Shown here piece by piece: positions 34,893-44,588 of a stretch of 64,000 bases of DNA (positions are counted from its first letter, which is position 1; the number at the start of each line of letters is the position of its first letter). Source of the stretch: Cyanobacteria bacterium UBA3301 (GTDB lineage: Bacteria; Cyanobacteriota; Vampirovibrionia; Gastranaerophilales; Gastranaerophilaceae). The DNA lies in NCBI GenBank assembly GCA_002361485.1, contig DESZ01000002.1, forward strand, positions 1 through 64,000, written 5' to 3'. The position numbers and the translations under genes were made by a program. The notes under the pieces were generated by a model. It made no database searches. It saw nothing but the letters and a program-made list of their open reading frames with translations, and was not told the origin of the DNA.

Positions 34893-36948
34893 ATAAAATT
34901 ATTGTCTGCGGATAAACCTCTTCGACATAATTTGCCCAATCTTCTATATCAAAGAAGCCAATAGCAAATTCTGCAGTATTTTCGCCAAATTGCTGCGCGC
35001 CTTTTACTTTTATTGGCGGTCCTGCCGGCGTAGTTCTGGCAGGATTTAGCGGATTAGAAATTATTCCGACGCTTCTTAGCAGCGTAACAGAAAAATTATT
35101 TTTATATACTTCATATTCAGTTAAACCTTTTGTTATTACCCCAAATCCGTTAGCCCAAGCAAATCTTTGCATTGGAGCAGTATTTGTCATTACTTCTTTG
35201 CCTTTTTCTGAAGGAAGATTTTCTCTGATGTTATATTCCGGATCAAAATCTCTTGTTATTAATGAGTTCATGTCTTCGGAATGAACTGTATAAATATTGT
35301 TATAAAGTCTGAAACGAACCTGCCATAACTTGTCAGACAATAAATTTGACCATACTATTTTAAAATTTAAAAGTTTTGATTGTTTGTTGAGCCATACAAG
35401 AACTCCAAAAAACGAAGTTTCAATACGAATTGAACCTCTCAAAGGCCCCTGCATAATTACATGTGAGGATAATATTTTAGCTATTTCTCCGCCATCATCC
35501 TTTACTGGCCCGTAATTGTACGTATCACCTTTATCACAATATCTTACAAATTGAATAAAATCTTCATGGCAGCTTGCTCCGTCATAGAGATTAATTTTAC
35601 CGTCAACAACTTCTATTTTAATATTTGAATTGCCTAATTCTTTATCGTTAGCATAAATATCACTCTCCGTTTGCTGGGGATGAATCTCCTTCAATAATGT
35701 ATATATTGTAGTATAATCCTCTGTTACCGGAATTCTATATGTATCACATAATAAGTTGGTAGGAAATCCCTGACGTTTTGCAACTATCTGGGTGCCCTTT
35801 TCGGGAATAGTTCTTTCAACCTCAATTAGTTTGTATTTATCAGGATACTTAAAGGATACAGAAATATTCTCATCCTGAGCAAAGCGAATCTCTTCAATAA
35901 TACCGTTTGCGATTTCCAAAATCTTATGATATCTGGTGATGTTTTCTTCATGAACCAAATCCGTCGAACAACCGCAAATAGAATCATGTGCCTGATTTTT
36001 TAATAATAATTTGTAAGCATATTCTATAACATTTGTATACTTATTACCAAAATTAAACTGTAATTTATTAGCTAAATCCAATTTATATGAGCATTCAACA
36101 TTTAGTTGTTTTAATTTAGTGCGAGTAGAATATGTACCCGGCAATATAAATGTTTTTTCATTATCCCTAAGTTCATCATCATACTTTGATTTGAATTTTA
36201 CAGCATCAAAATAATCAAATAATGAACCTAATTCAATACAATAGTCATCTAAACAAGCATTAATTTGCTCGATTTGTTCATTAATATCTTTTGGAATGTC
36301 AAGATGATCAGCACCAATTGGTAATAATAAAACCTTTTTAGAACCTTCAGCAATTTTATCAAGTTCTGATTTTAAGAACATCGCTTTATCTGCAATAGTC
36401 TTATCTGCTGCAAATATGTCATTATAATATCCCCTAATCAGATTAACCGTATTTACGCCATTAAAAACGAATTCTGAAGGTAAATCCCCCGCACCTCGCC
36501 AAACGACAGCCTTGTCTATTCTAAATTCCTGAAGTATCTGCGGAACATTAACGCTATGTCCGAAAGTATCTGCCAAATATCCGATAAAATCAGTGCATCC
36601 GAAATCTCGGGCAATTTTTAAGCCTATTTCTAAATTCTTTGCAAAACATATGCCGTCAGTTAAAAATTCATCGACTAAACAAAAAAACGGACCGATAAAT
36701 AATTTCTTTTGAGCAATCAAACTACGAATTAACGGCTCTTTTTCCGGACGTATTTCAAGATAGTCAAGCAAAGCAACAACCTGCCCGTCAAAATAAAATG
36801 AAGGTATCTTGTTGTGTTCCAGCAAATCCAATACATTGTCAAAAACACGCAGTAAACGAAGTCTGAAAACTTCAAACTCCCTGTACCATTCTCTGTCCCA
36901 ATGTGTGTGCAGATATGCTATTACTCTTTTTTTACTTTTTTTAAACAT
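34891..36948 (-). CDS. Glycoside hydrolase family 38 alpha-mannosidase
   Basis: 685 residues. The N-terminal YLHTHWDREWYREFE (near 12-26) holds the zinc-binding His and Asp of GH38. LADTFGHS (near 130-137) carries the catalytic nucleophile Asp, and a QAHDSICGCSTD block follows near 315-326. It hydrolyses or phosphorylates alpha-mannosides or 6-P-mannosylglycerate-type substrates. There is no signal peptide, so it acts in the cytoplasm, perhaps on imported host or diet glycans. It is monocistronic and the exact substrate is unclear. The length is shorter than the 850-1000 residues of many GH38 enzymes. Confidence 0.9.
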   Translation of the reverse strand: MFKKSKKRVIAYLHTHWDREWYREFEVFRLRLLRVFDNVLDLLEHNKIPSFYFDGQVVALLDYLEIRPEKEPLIRSLIAQKKLFIGPFFCLVDEFLTDGICFAKNLEIGLKIARDFGCTDFIGYLADTFGHSVNVPQILQEFRIDKAVVWRGAGDLPSEFVFNGVNTVNLIRGYYNDIFAADKTIADKAMFLKSELDKIAEGSKKVLLLPIGADHLDIPKDINEQIEQINACLDDYCIELGSLFDYFDAVKFKSKYDDELRDNEKTFILPGTYSTRTKLKQLNVECSYKLDLANKLQFNFGNKYTNVIEYAYKLLLKNQAHDSICGCSTDLVHEENITRYHKILEIANGIIEEIRFAQDENISVSFKYPDKYKLIEVERTIPEKGTQIVAKRQGFPTNLLCDTYRIPVTEDYTTIYTLLKEIHPQQTESDIYANDKELGNSNIKIEVVDGKINLYDGASCHEDFIQFVRYCDKGDTYNYGPVKDDGGEIAKILSSHVIMQGPLRGSIRIETSFFGVLVWLNKQSKLLNFKIVWSNLLSDKLWQVRFRLYNNIYTVHSEDMNSLITRDFDPEYNIRENLPSEKGKEVMTNTAPMQRFAWANGFGVITKGLTEYEVYKNNFSVTLLRSVGIISNPLNPARTTPAGPPIKVKGAQQFGENTAEFAIGFFDIEDWANYVEEVYPQTIIL

Positions 36949-36972
36949 ATCAATATAATTATATCACATTTA

Positions 36973-37001
36973 TATACATTTGGCTAATTAAAAAATATAA
37001 T
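36973..37001 (+). promoter_or_regulatory. Candidate promoter of the 178-aa envelope protein
   Basis: TATACA (36973-36978), 17-nt spacer, TATAAT (36996-37001), 32 nt before the ATG at 37034. Confidence 0.5.
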
Positions 37002-37033
37002 GAGAAATTAAAATATAATGTAGTGAGGTAAAT

Positions 37034-37570
37034 ATGCTTAAAACAGTATCAATTTCTGTACTAATACTAATATATTCATTAAATTTATATAATTTACAAT
37101 CAGTTGCAAAATATGTTAATAATTCAAACATAATAAAAATTTCTCAATACTCAGATATATATTCAAATGATTTATCGCACATAGAAAAATTTTTATTTGG
37201 CAGAACATACGCAAAAGAATCTGTTATAATTCGTTTGGCAAGAATAGAGGGAAAGCTATACAGAAAAAATTTAGCTGCAATGAGCATTGCGGACAGGATG
37301 AATAATATACTAAGAGACTATCAAAGTTACGGTGGGGCTGCAATTTCACAAGATACATATTGTTCTCCTAAAAAAGGTATAATGCAAAAAATAAAAGACA
37401 CCTTTATTGGTTATCCAATCGGATATACTCCGCAAATTGAGCCTTCTCCATACATAAATACATATGGTCCTTCATATATGCAAGGATTTTACGGTTCAAA
37501 CGGGTGGCGAAATCATAATATTTATGAACCGTCATATGCGGCTACGAGATTACATATTGCAGATTGGTAA
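37034..37570 (+). CDS. Exported protein with FG..Y / RL.R.E motif
   Basis: 178 residues with an N-terminal hydrophobic segment (5-24). The central FLFGRTYAKESVIIRLARIEGKLYRK (about 54-79, followed by IADRMNNIL) matches a short motif, roughly lFG..Y..E....RL.RlE..l, that I recall as recurring in exported cyanobacterial and melainabacterial proteins. The C-terminal third is Tyr/Pro/Asn/Gly-rich and probably disordered. Function unknown; the envelope location is inferred from the signal segment. Confidence 0.7.
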   Translation: MLKTVSISVLILIYSLNLYNLQSVAKYVNNSNIIKISQYSDIYSNDLSHIEKFLFGRTYAKESVIIRLARIEGKLYRKNLAAMSIADRMNNILRDYQSYGGAAISQDTYCSPKKGIMQKIKDTFIGYPIGYTPQIEPSPYINTYGPSYMQGFYGSNGWRNHNIYEPSYAATRLHIADW

Positions 37571-37656
37571 AATGTAAAAAATATATAAAAATTAACACAA
37601 GACTTCATTTTAATGATAATATATAATTATTACTATTTAATGGAGAGATAAAAGTT

Positions 37657-39501
37657 ATGTGCGGAATAGTCGGGTATGTCGGTAAAAATCCCGTTTTAGA
37701 TATATTATTAGACGGATTGGAGCAATTGGAATACAGAGGATATGATTCTTCCGGTATTGCGGTCAAGTGTAGGGATAGTATAAATGTATACAAAGCCGTT
37801 GGCAAATTAAACAATTTAAGAGAAGAATTATCTCCTCATGCCTATGAAATTGCTAAGTCTACAATGGGTATAGGGCATATAAGATGGGCAACACATGGTG
37901 CGCCGACAGTTGTTAATGCTCACCCGCATACTTGTAATTGCGGCAATTTGGTCGTTGTACATAATGGAATTATAGAAAATTATGTACAGTTAAAAGCGGA
38001 ATTAGAGGCTAAAGGCTGCGTTTTTCGTTCTCAAACTGATACAGAAACCGTTGCACACTTAATTGCACAAAAATATGCCCAAACAAAAGATTTAACAAAG
38101 GCGGTTATGCTTGCAGCAAAAGAAATAGAAGGCGCATATGCTCTTGAAGTTATGCACAACGATGAGCCTGAAAAACTTGTCATTACAAAACGTAATGCCC
38201 CTTTAATAATCGGAATCGGGAATGACGGTTATTATGCTGCTTCAGACATTCCGGCGTTTATAAAACATACGAATAAAGCCGTTTATCTTTCTGATAATCA
38301 AATAGCTACGTTAACACCACACTCTTTCAAAATTCAGGATGAAAACGGGATTGAAATTACGCCTAAAATCGAGCAATTACCTTGGGAACCTGTAGCATTA
38401 AGCAAAATGGGTTATAAGCATTATATGCTGAAAGAAATTCATGAACAGCCTGATGTGATAAGAAATATTTTAGTCGGAAAACTGCACACCTCGGACTCGC
38501 CGATTGAGCTAGATGAGGTTAAATTAACAAAAGATAACTTGAAGGATTTAACAAGAATACAAGTTATTGCTTGCGGTACATCTTTACACGCAGCTATGAT
38601 AGGCAAATATCTCATAGAAGATTTATGTTCAATACCTGTTGATGTTGAAGCCTCAAGTGAATATATTTACAGAAAAACCGTTACAGATTCCAAAACACTT
38701 GTCATCGGGGTTTCTCAATCAGGAGAAACTGCAGACACTTTAACTGCGATAAAACAAGCAAAAGCTAAGGGCTCACACATATTAATTGTTACAAACAGAC
38801 CTGATAGCGCAATGGCAAGAGAAGCAGACAGTTTATTATCCGTAAATGCAGGTATTGAAGTTTCTGTAGCAGCTACAAAATCGTATATTGCACAATTAAC
38901 TTCATTCTACTTATTGGCGCTATATATGGCAGAAATTAAAGGAACTGCGGCTGCAGATAAACTGAAAAATTTAAAATCTGAAATGCTTGTTTTACCGCAA
39001 AAGATCGAACAAATTTTAGCTAATAAAGAGCATATTCAAAAATGTGCAAGGAAGTACTCATCTACCCGTGATTTTATTTATATTGCAAGAGGTATAAACT
39101 ATCCGACTGCATTAGAAGGCGCATTAAAATTAAAAGAAATAAGTTATATAAACGCAACCGGTTATCCTGCCGGTGAGTTAAAACACGGACCTATTGCGAT
39201 GCTAGATGAAATAATGCCTGTTTTATCGATACTAATGAAGGGTTCTGTGTACGAAAAAATCTTATCAAATAGTGAAGAAGCCCGTGCAAGAAATGCTCAA
39301 ATGATTGCTTTAACAAATTCAGATGAAGAAAAACTTAATGACTTATTTGATTTTATCATTAAAGTACCTGATGTAGATGAAATGTTATCACCTATATTGG
39401 CAATAATACCGCTTCAGCTGATAGCATACTACATCGCGGAATTTCTTGGAAAAGACGTTGACCAGCCAAGGAATCTCGCAAAATCTGTTACTGTTGAATA
39501 A
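37657..39501 (+). CDS. glmS: Glutamine-fructose-6-phosphate aminotransferase (isomerising)
   Basis: 614 residues, full length. It commits fructose-6-phosphate to UDP-GlcNAc and hence to peptidoglycan and lipid A. The N-terminal Cys2 (MCGIVGYVG) is the glutaminase nucleophile, and the GATase domain runs to about 220. Two SIS domains follow (VIACGTSLHAAMIGKY near 305 and FIYIARGINYPTALEGALKLKEISYI near 470), and the C-terminus is the conserved AKSVTVE. Start chosen for the Cys2 rule and GGAGAG upstream. No glmS ribozyme core is evident in the 86-nt leader. Confidence 0.98.
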   Translation: MCGIVGYVGKNPVLDILLDGLEQLEYRGYDSSGIAVKCRDSINVYKAVGKLNNLREELSPHAYEIAKSTMGIGHIRWATHGAPTVVNAHPHTCNCGNLVVVHNGIIENYVQLKAELEAKGCVFRSQTDTETVAHLIAQKYAQTKDLTKAVMLAAKEIEGAYALEVMHNDEPEKLVITKRNAPLIIGIGNDGYYAASDIPAFIKHTNKAVYLSDNQIATLTPHSFKIQDENGIEITPKIEQLPWEPVALSKMGYKHYMLKEIHEQPDVIRNILVGKLHTSDSPIELDEVKLTKDNLKDLTRIQVIACGTSLHAAMIGKYLIEDLCSIPVDVEASSEYIYRKTVTDSKTLVIGVSQSGETADTLTAIKQAKAKGSHILIVTNRPDSAMAREADSLLSVNAGIEVSVAATKSYIAQLTSFYLLALYMAEIKGTAAADKLKNLKSEMLVLPQKIEQILANKEHIQKCARKYSSTRDFIYIARGINYPTALEGALKLKEISYINATGYPAGELKHGPIAMLDEIMPVLSILMKGSVYEKILSNSEEARARNAQMIALTNSDEEKLNDLFDFIIKVPDVDEMLSPILAIIPLQLIAYYIAEFLGKDVDQPRNLAKSVTVE

Positions 39502-39513
39502 GGAGACTTTGTA

Positions 39514-39693
39514 ATGAATCAAATAATAACAGAAATAATAGAAATTGATTATGCAGGACTTAAAAATCCTCTTGATATTGAACAAACGTTAAAAAGAAAA
39601 TACAATAATCTTGTGCGCTGGGCAATCATATCTGTTACTGGTGCAAAGGCTAAAGTAAGCGTAACATATGAATTAACACACGATTCAATCTAA
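39514..39693 (+). CDS. 59-aa unknown protein after glmS
   Basis: ATG at 39514, eight bases after AGGAG and 12 bases after the glmS stop. The protein has an IIEIDYAGLKNPLDIEQTLK helix-like start and a beta-like second half (AIISVTGAKAKVSVTYEL). It has no signal peptide. The good ribosome site and the shared terminator suggest it is translated from the glmS mRNA. No family recognised. Confidence 0.7.
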   Translation: MNQIITEIIEIDYAGLKNPLDIEQTLKRKYNNLVRWAIISVTGAKAKVSVTYELTHDSI

Positions 39694-39699
39694 ATACTA

Positions 39700-39733
39700 A
39701 AAAAGAAGTCCTCATGCAAGAGGACTTCTTTTT
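39700..39733. terminator. Bidirectional terminator after glmS and its small partner
   Basis: A 14-bp stem (AAAAAGAAGTCCTC with GAGGACTTCTTTTT) and 6-nt loop; it also ends the convergent gene at 39753. Confidence 0.93.
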
Positions 39734-39752
39734 AGTCAATAAATTAAGTTGA

Positions 39753-40760
39753 CTATTTCAGATATACATCCATCATTTCTTCGTATCTTGCCTTTGAAAT
39801 AACATCTCCTGTTCTTGCATCAATAATCGGGTTATTTCTTTTCATATCTTCATATTTTTGGTCAATTTTACCTGCTTCATAGTCATGATTTCTGATAAGG
39901 TTCACAACTGTTGAAACGACTAATGCGGTTCCTGCAGCAATTAATGCCATTTTACCTTTTTGTGCAGGAGTCTTTGCCATAAACTCTTTTACAACTTTTG
40001 ATGCGGCATCATACATTTTTGTGCCTTTTAATTTGTTGATTGCGTTTCCGACATGGTTTTTTATTTTATATATCAGACCATTTTTTTGTACTGTTTTTGC
40101 ATCAATATTTACATTTAACTTTTGTTTAATACCGTTTAATTTCTCAGAGGCCTTCTTAGCACCTGTCATAATATCGTCAACTACCTTTTTAGGATTTTTA
40201 AGCATATCATCAAATTTTATTTTTTTAGATGCTGTTGAAATTTTACTGTTATTAACAAAATCTTTAATTTTTTGAGTTAATTTCTCCGGCTCTTTTAATA
40301 AATCGACGACTTTACTTTTTAGCTGTTTGTAGTCAATATTCTCAAGGTTTTGAGTAACATTTTTAAAAGAATTTTTAAATTCTTTGGCGCTATATTTTGC
40401 ATGTTCTAAGATTTCATCTATATTTTTAGTTATATTCGCTGTAACTTTTTCGACTTTTACATTATTATTGGCTCCATTTACTATATTATTAATTGCTTTT
40501 TTCGCTTTATTTACAAGTTTGCTGTTAAGTATAGTTTCTGCTTTATTACCGTATTTTGTCAGTAATGCCTCTGCCTTATCAGGATTTTTATACACTGCAT
40601 ACCCGGCAACTGCAGGTAAACCAACGGCTAAACCGACACCTAATGCTGTTTTAGTATTGTTTTTTCTATGCTCTGCTTGTTGAGCCTGTTGAATTTCTTG
40701 TAAATCTCTGTACGAGTTTCTCGTCGGCGACAGCACCAAACCGATAATTGAATTTACCAT
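39753..40760 (-). CDS. Unknown Lys/Asn-rich helical protein with two hydrophobic segments
   Basis: 335 residues. Two short hydrophobic glycine-containing segments (GVGLAVGLPAVAGYAVY near 40-57 and ALIAAGTALVVSTVVNLI near 273-290) flank a long Lys-rich helical region. The tail, ARTGDVISKARYEEM, resembles the ELITKEEYEAG tail of the coiled-coil protein at 19704-21413. No family recognised. An unusual bipartite element shared with the 80-aa gene lies upstream. Confidence 0.75.
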   Translation of the reverse strand: MVNSIIGLVLSPTRNSYRDLQEIQQAQQAEHRKNNTKTALGVGLAVGLPAVAGYAVYKNPDKAEALLTKYGNKAETILNSKLVNKAKKAINNIVNGANNNVKVEKVTANITKNIDEILEHAKYSAKEFKNSFKNVTQNLENIDYKQLKSKVVDLLKEPEKLTQKIKDFVNNSKISTASKKIKFDDMLKNPKKVVDDIMTGAKKASEKLNGIKQKLNVNIDAKTVQKNGLIYKIKNHVGNAINKLKGTKMYDAASKVVKEFMAKTPAQKGKMALIAAGTALVVSTVVNLIRNHDYEAGKIDQKYEDMKRNNPIIDARTGDVISKARYEEMMDVYLK

Positions 40761-40797
40761 GCTAATTTACACCTTTCTACAAATTTAACCTACTATG

Positions 40798-40827
40798 ATA
40801 TAAAGTATTTTTTGCTGAAAAAATTGC
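40798..40827 (-). promoter_or_regulatory. Bipartite element GCAATTTTTT-N10-TACTTTATAT
   Basis: On the minus strand: GCAATTTTTT (40827-40818), ten bases, TACTTTATAT (40807-40798), about 37 nt before the ATG at 40760. Identical boxes and spacing to 34506-34535. A GTAGGTTAAA box in the leader (40793-40784) recurs upstream of the gene at 54292. Confidence 0.45.
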
Positions 40828-40895
40828 CTATTTAGAAAAAAGAAATCTAAAAAGGCAATATATAAAGGCTTTAGCTTGTTTACAAATATTTATAT

Positions 40896-41843
40896 TTAAT
40901 CTTCATTTTTGATTATTTGAGCACCGTTTTGTTCAACATTTACAGTTTTTACATCACATTTTATATTTTGATCTGCCCAAGTTTCTTTTACAACATTTTT
41001 AATTTTTTCTAAATCATTTTTTTCTGATATAACAAGAATAGAAGACCCTGCTCCGCTCAAAACACAGCCTAAAACACTGTCAATGTGGCGTAATCCGTCC
41101 ATAATTTTGTCCAATCCTTGAACTAGCTTCATTCTGTACGGTTGATGTAGTTTGTCGTGAAGTGCTAATTTCATCAAGTCTTTATCTTTGGTATGGACAG
41201 CCTGAATAAACATACCTAATCTTTGAGCATTAAACACAGCATCCTTCATCGGAACTTCTTTTGGCAAAACCGAACGTGCAATACCCGTAGACAGTTCAAA
41301 ATCAGGTACACAGACTGTAATCATCCACTCTGACGGCCAATCTAATTTGCGATAAACAACCGATCCGTCATCTTCTTGAGATGATATAACCAAACCACCT
41401 ACAATCGCAGGTGTGATATTGTCAGGATGTCCTTCTAGTTCGCACGCAATTGATAATAAAGCAACTTCATCCGCAGGATTCCCTAAAAGCTCGTTAGCTG
41501 CAATCAAAGCTCCTACAATAACAGACGCACTGCTTCCCAAACCGCGCGCTACTGGTATTGATGACAAAATATTTATCTTTAATTCGCTCGGAGTTTGACC
41601 TATTGAATTATACAACATTTGAACCGCTTTATATACCAGACTGTTTTCGTCTTGCGGAATATGTTCTAATGATAATTCATCAATAGCAGAATTTTCCGCT
41701 ATTACGTTAATCTCAATTCCTGTCCCGGGAAGCACAGTTTCTTCAATAGTAATCGTATTGTAAATGGGCAAAGCCATACCCAAACAATCAAACCCTGGTC
41801 CTATATTTGCCGTAGTAGCCGGCACTTTTACACTAACTTTCAT
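40896..41843 (-). CDS. thrB: Homoserine kinase
   Basis: 315 residues. This GHMP kinase phosphorylates homoserine for threonine synthesis. VKVPATTANIGPGFDCLGMAL (near 3-23) and the ATP loop PVARGLGSSASVIVGALIAAN (near 93-113) are diagnostic, and a C-terminal GAGSSILVI motif follows. It is not next to thrA or thrC here. Confidence 0.96.
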   Translation of the reverse strand: MKVSVKVPATTANIGPGFDCLGMALPIYNTITIEETVLPGTGIEINVIAENSAIDELSLEHIPQDENSLVYKAVQMLYNSIGQTPSELKINILSSIPVARGLGSSASVIVGALIAANELLGNPADEVALLSIACELEGHPDNITPAIVGGLVISSQEDDGSVVYRKLDWPSEWMITVCVPDFELSTGIARSVLPKEVPMKDAVFNAQRLGMFIQAVHTKDKDLMKLALHDKLHQPYRMKLVQGLDKIMDGLRHIDSVLGCVLSGAGSSILVISEKNDLEKIKNVVKETWADQNIKCDVKTVNVEQNGAQIIKNED

Positions 41844-41961
41844 ACATTCCTCTCATATTTATTGAATTATTATATCAAAAAATAAGTATAATATACATTA
41901 AGAAATATTACTGAACTAAAAAAGTTTGTAAATAGCGGAAAATTAGGTTAAACTTGTTATC

Positions 41962-43242
41962 ATGAGTGATTTCAAACCGTATATTACTGCAGACGGGTCG
42001 ACAGGACTGTACAATAACGAAGTTCAAGACATATATCATAGTGCATCGGGCGCACTATCAGAGGCTTTTGATAAATTTATAGAACCTATCGACTTTGATT
42101 TATTAATATCAAAAGATAATATTAAAATTCTTGATATTTGTTATGGAATTGGATATAACTCAAAGGCATTTCTAAATTTGATATTAGAAAAATATTATAA
42201 GAATTCTTTTCAAAAATTTTGCAATTATTTTTCAGCAAAAATTAATAATCTCGAGCCGATATATACCAATAATCATTCTATCAAAAATAAAGAAAATTTA
42301 TTGGTAAATAACTACGCGATATATACAGATAATATTTTTAACAAATTAACTATTACAACTGTTGACAATGATAAAATATTAATGGCAATTTCACCATTTA
42401 TAAAAACAGGGATAAATAATCCGCAAAAATTTAATAAAGGTACAATTACTGATAAAGATTATAATAAATACTATACAAAAGCAGTTATAAATAAACCAAG
42501 GATTAATAATTTGATTAATTATTTTATTTTAACAAATATGCTACAAGCCTTTCCAAACGTTTATTCCGCCGCAGGAGTATCAGATTTAATCAATAATAAT
42601 TCGTACAGTTATATATTTAATAAACAAATAAAAGGTATTTTTAGCTATTTAACTAATCAAGGGCAATTAACAGGTCAAAACAAGCTTTATCATTCAAATT
42701 TACATAATATATATTATAGGTATCTATCAAAACGTTACAAAAAAGCTCTCAAATGCTCTAAGTTAGATAAAGTTATATTTAACCCTATAATAGCAGATGC
42801 CAGAGATTTTATTAAAAATGACAAAAATGAATATCATCTAATATTTTTAGATGCTTTTTCACCGACAAAATGTCCATGCTTATGGACTTATGACTTTTTT
42901 AAATGCCTGTATGAGCATTTGGATAGTGATGGAATGCTTTTAACATATTCTACCTCCGCATCTGTTAGAAACGCAATGATGCATGCAGGTTTTTTTGTAG
43001 GGAATAACATAAAGAATGGTAAGACGATTGGTACTATTTGCGCTAAAAATAAAACCATGATTAAACACCCCCTCTCAGAATACGAAAAAGGACTTTTAAA
43101 TACAAAAGCAGGTATATTTTATCGCGACAGAAATTTAACGGCCCTAAATGAGGCTATTATCGATGAAAAAAATTATGAAGTAAAAATTTCGGATAAAATA
43201 TCAACAACCCAATATATAAAATCTTTTAAAAATGTTAAATAA
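41962..43242 (+). CDS. MnmC-like SAM-dependent methyltransferase with large insertion
   Basis: 426 residues. KPYITADGSTGLYNNEVQDIYHS near 5-27, the SAM site ILDICYGIGYNSKAFL near 52-67 and YHLIFLDAFSP near 289-299 match the MnmC N-terminal (DUF752) family. That family methylates nm5U to mnm5U in wobble uridines. The two halves of the fold are split by about 200 Asn/Lys-rich residues (75-275) not found in the short family members. There is no fused oxidase domain. It lies 35 nt before a flavoprotein gene on the same strand. Confidence 0.8.
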   Translation: MSDFKPYITADGSTGLYNNEVQDIYHSASGALSEAFDKFIEPIDFDLLISKDNIKILDICYGIGYNSKAFLNLILEKYYKNSFQKFCNYFSAKINNLEPIYTNNHSIKNKENLLVNNYAIYTDNIFNKLTITTVDNDKILMAISPFIKTGINNPQKFNKGTITDKDYNKYYTKAVINKPRINNLINYFILTNMLQAFPNVYSAAGVSDLINNNSYSYIFNKQIKGIFSYLTNQGQLTGQNKLYHSNLHNIYYRYLSKRYKKALKCSKLDKVIFNPIIADARDFIKNDKNEYHLIFLDAFSPTKCPCLWTYDFFKCLYEHLDSDGMLLTYSTSASVRNAMMHAGFFVGNNIKNGKTIGTICAKNKTMIKHPLSEYEKGLLNTKAGIFYRDRNLTALNEAIIDEKNYEVKISDKISTTQYIKSFKNVK

Positions 43243-43277
43243 TTGATATTTATAAGCATAATGATTACCATATAACT

Positions 43278-44588
43278 ATGGAAAATTATGATGTAATAGT
43301 AATTGGTGGTGGTACTGCGGGGTGTTCAGCCGCGTATAACGCATCAAAACTCGGCCTTAAGACACTTTTAATCGAAAAGTCAGGTTGTCTTGGCGGCTCT
43401 ATGACTAACGGACTTGTTGTTCCGGTTATGCAAACAGGTGCAAATAGTTTAAATACTGATTTTTACAAAAAGTTAATTGCCGAAATGCATAAGCTGGGCG
43501 GCCAAATTACCTATCAAAATAATCAAGGATGGTTCAATCCCGAATTATTAAAAATTTGTCTTGATAAAATTCTAATAGAAGCAGGCGTTAAAATACTTTT
43601 TAATACAGAAATCGAAAATGCAAAAATTATTAATAACAAGGTTGAGCATGTAGAAATTTTAAACAAAATGTTATCACCATGTAACGGCAAGATACATACA
43701 GATAACATCATGGTTATTACTGATAGATTATCGGTACGTATCGGTGCGAGATATATTGTAGATTCAACAGGTGATCTAAATTTTTGTCAAAAAATCGGAT
43801 GTGAATTTTTACCAATGACAAAGGATTTTCAGCCGATGAGCTTACGCTTTATAATGTCGGGAATTAAGTTAGATATATTTGGCAATTGGCTTAAAGAGCT
43901 TGATTCTAACAGGGAAGTTACGACAGTAGAGCAAATAGACGGTTGTACGCATCTTTCTACGGCTTACACCTGGGATAGCACTACGGAATGGGCTTTAGCA
44001 CCGATTTTTGACGATGCGGTTAAAAACGGTGTCTTAAAAGACAATGACAGAAACTATTTTCAAGTATTTTCAGTTGCAGGAACGCCTGATAGCTTGGCTT
44101 TTAACTGTCCAAGACTTATTAAGAATTATAATCCAAACAACCTTGAGGATGTCTCAAATGCTTTAATAGAAGGTCGACAAGTAATATATCGAATTGCCAA
44201 ATTTTGCAACAAATATTTTCCGGGTTTTGAAAATGCATATATATCAAATATTGCAAACACTCTTGGAGTACGTTCTTCAAACAGAATAAAAGGTAAATAT
44301 GTTTATACAATTGATGATTTACGTTCCGGCAAAACTTTTGAAACTCCTGTATTGGTGTCTGTATATCCGGTTGATGTTCATTCAAGAGAGAAGAATTCTT
44401 CGACATTAGAACGTGTTTTACCTTACCAATTACCGATTGAAAGTTTAATGAGTGCTAATTTTGACAATGTATTTGTCGCAGGACGCGGAATAAGTGCGGA
44501 TGAAATGGCACAAGGCGCATTAAGAGTCCAAGCTAATTGCTTTTCAATGGGTGAAGCCGTTGCAAAATATATTAAAACTTTGATTTAA
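43278..44588 (+). CDS. FAD-dependent oxidoreductase (FAD_oxidored family)
   Basis: 436 residues. An N-terminal FAD loop VIVIGGGTAGCSAAYNASK (5-23), an LGGSMTNGLV motif (near 40) and the C-terminal FVAGRGISADEMAQGALRVQANC (near 400-422) place it in the PF12831-type family of flavin oxidoreductases. No fused domain; the substrate is unknown. It follows the MnmC-like gene but lacks the DAO-type features of the MnmC oxidase. It converges with the next gene and the stop codons share bases (44585-44588). Confidence 0.88.
   Translation: MENYDVIVIGGGTAGCSAAYNASKLGLKTLLIEKSGCLGGSMTNGLVVPVMQTGANSLNTDFYKKLIAEMHKLGGQITYQNNQGWFNPELLKICLDKILIEAGVKILFNTEIENAKIINNKVEHVEILNKMLSPCNGKIHTDNIMVITDRLSVRIGARYIVDSTGDLNFCQKIGCEFLPMTKDFQPMSLRFIMSGIKLDIFGNWLKELDSNREVTTVEQIDGCTHLSTAYTWDSTTEWALAPIFDDAVKNGVLKDNDRNYFQVFSVAGTPDSLAFNCPRLIKNYNPNNLEDVSNALIEGRQVIYRIAKFCNKYFPGFENAYISNIANTLGVRSSNRIKGKYVYTIDDLRSGKTFETPVLVSVYPVDVHSREKNSSTLERVLPYQLPIESLMSANFDNVFVAGRGISADEMAQGALRVQANCFSMGEAVAKYIKTLI

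Noticed and set aside
37571..37656. glmS ribozyme in the glmS leader
   Set aside because: The 86-nt AT-rich leader is too short and lacks recognisable ribozyme pairing.
41962..44588. A split MnmC, with methyltransferase and FAD oxidase as neighbouring genes
   Set aside because: The flavoprotein has the motifs of the PF12831-type family, not the DAO-type oxidase domain of MnmC, so the neighbourhood alone is not enough.
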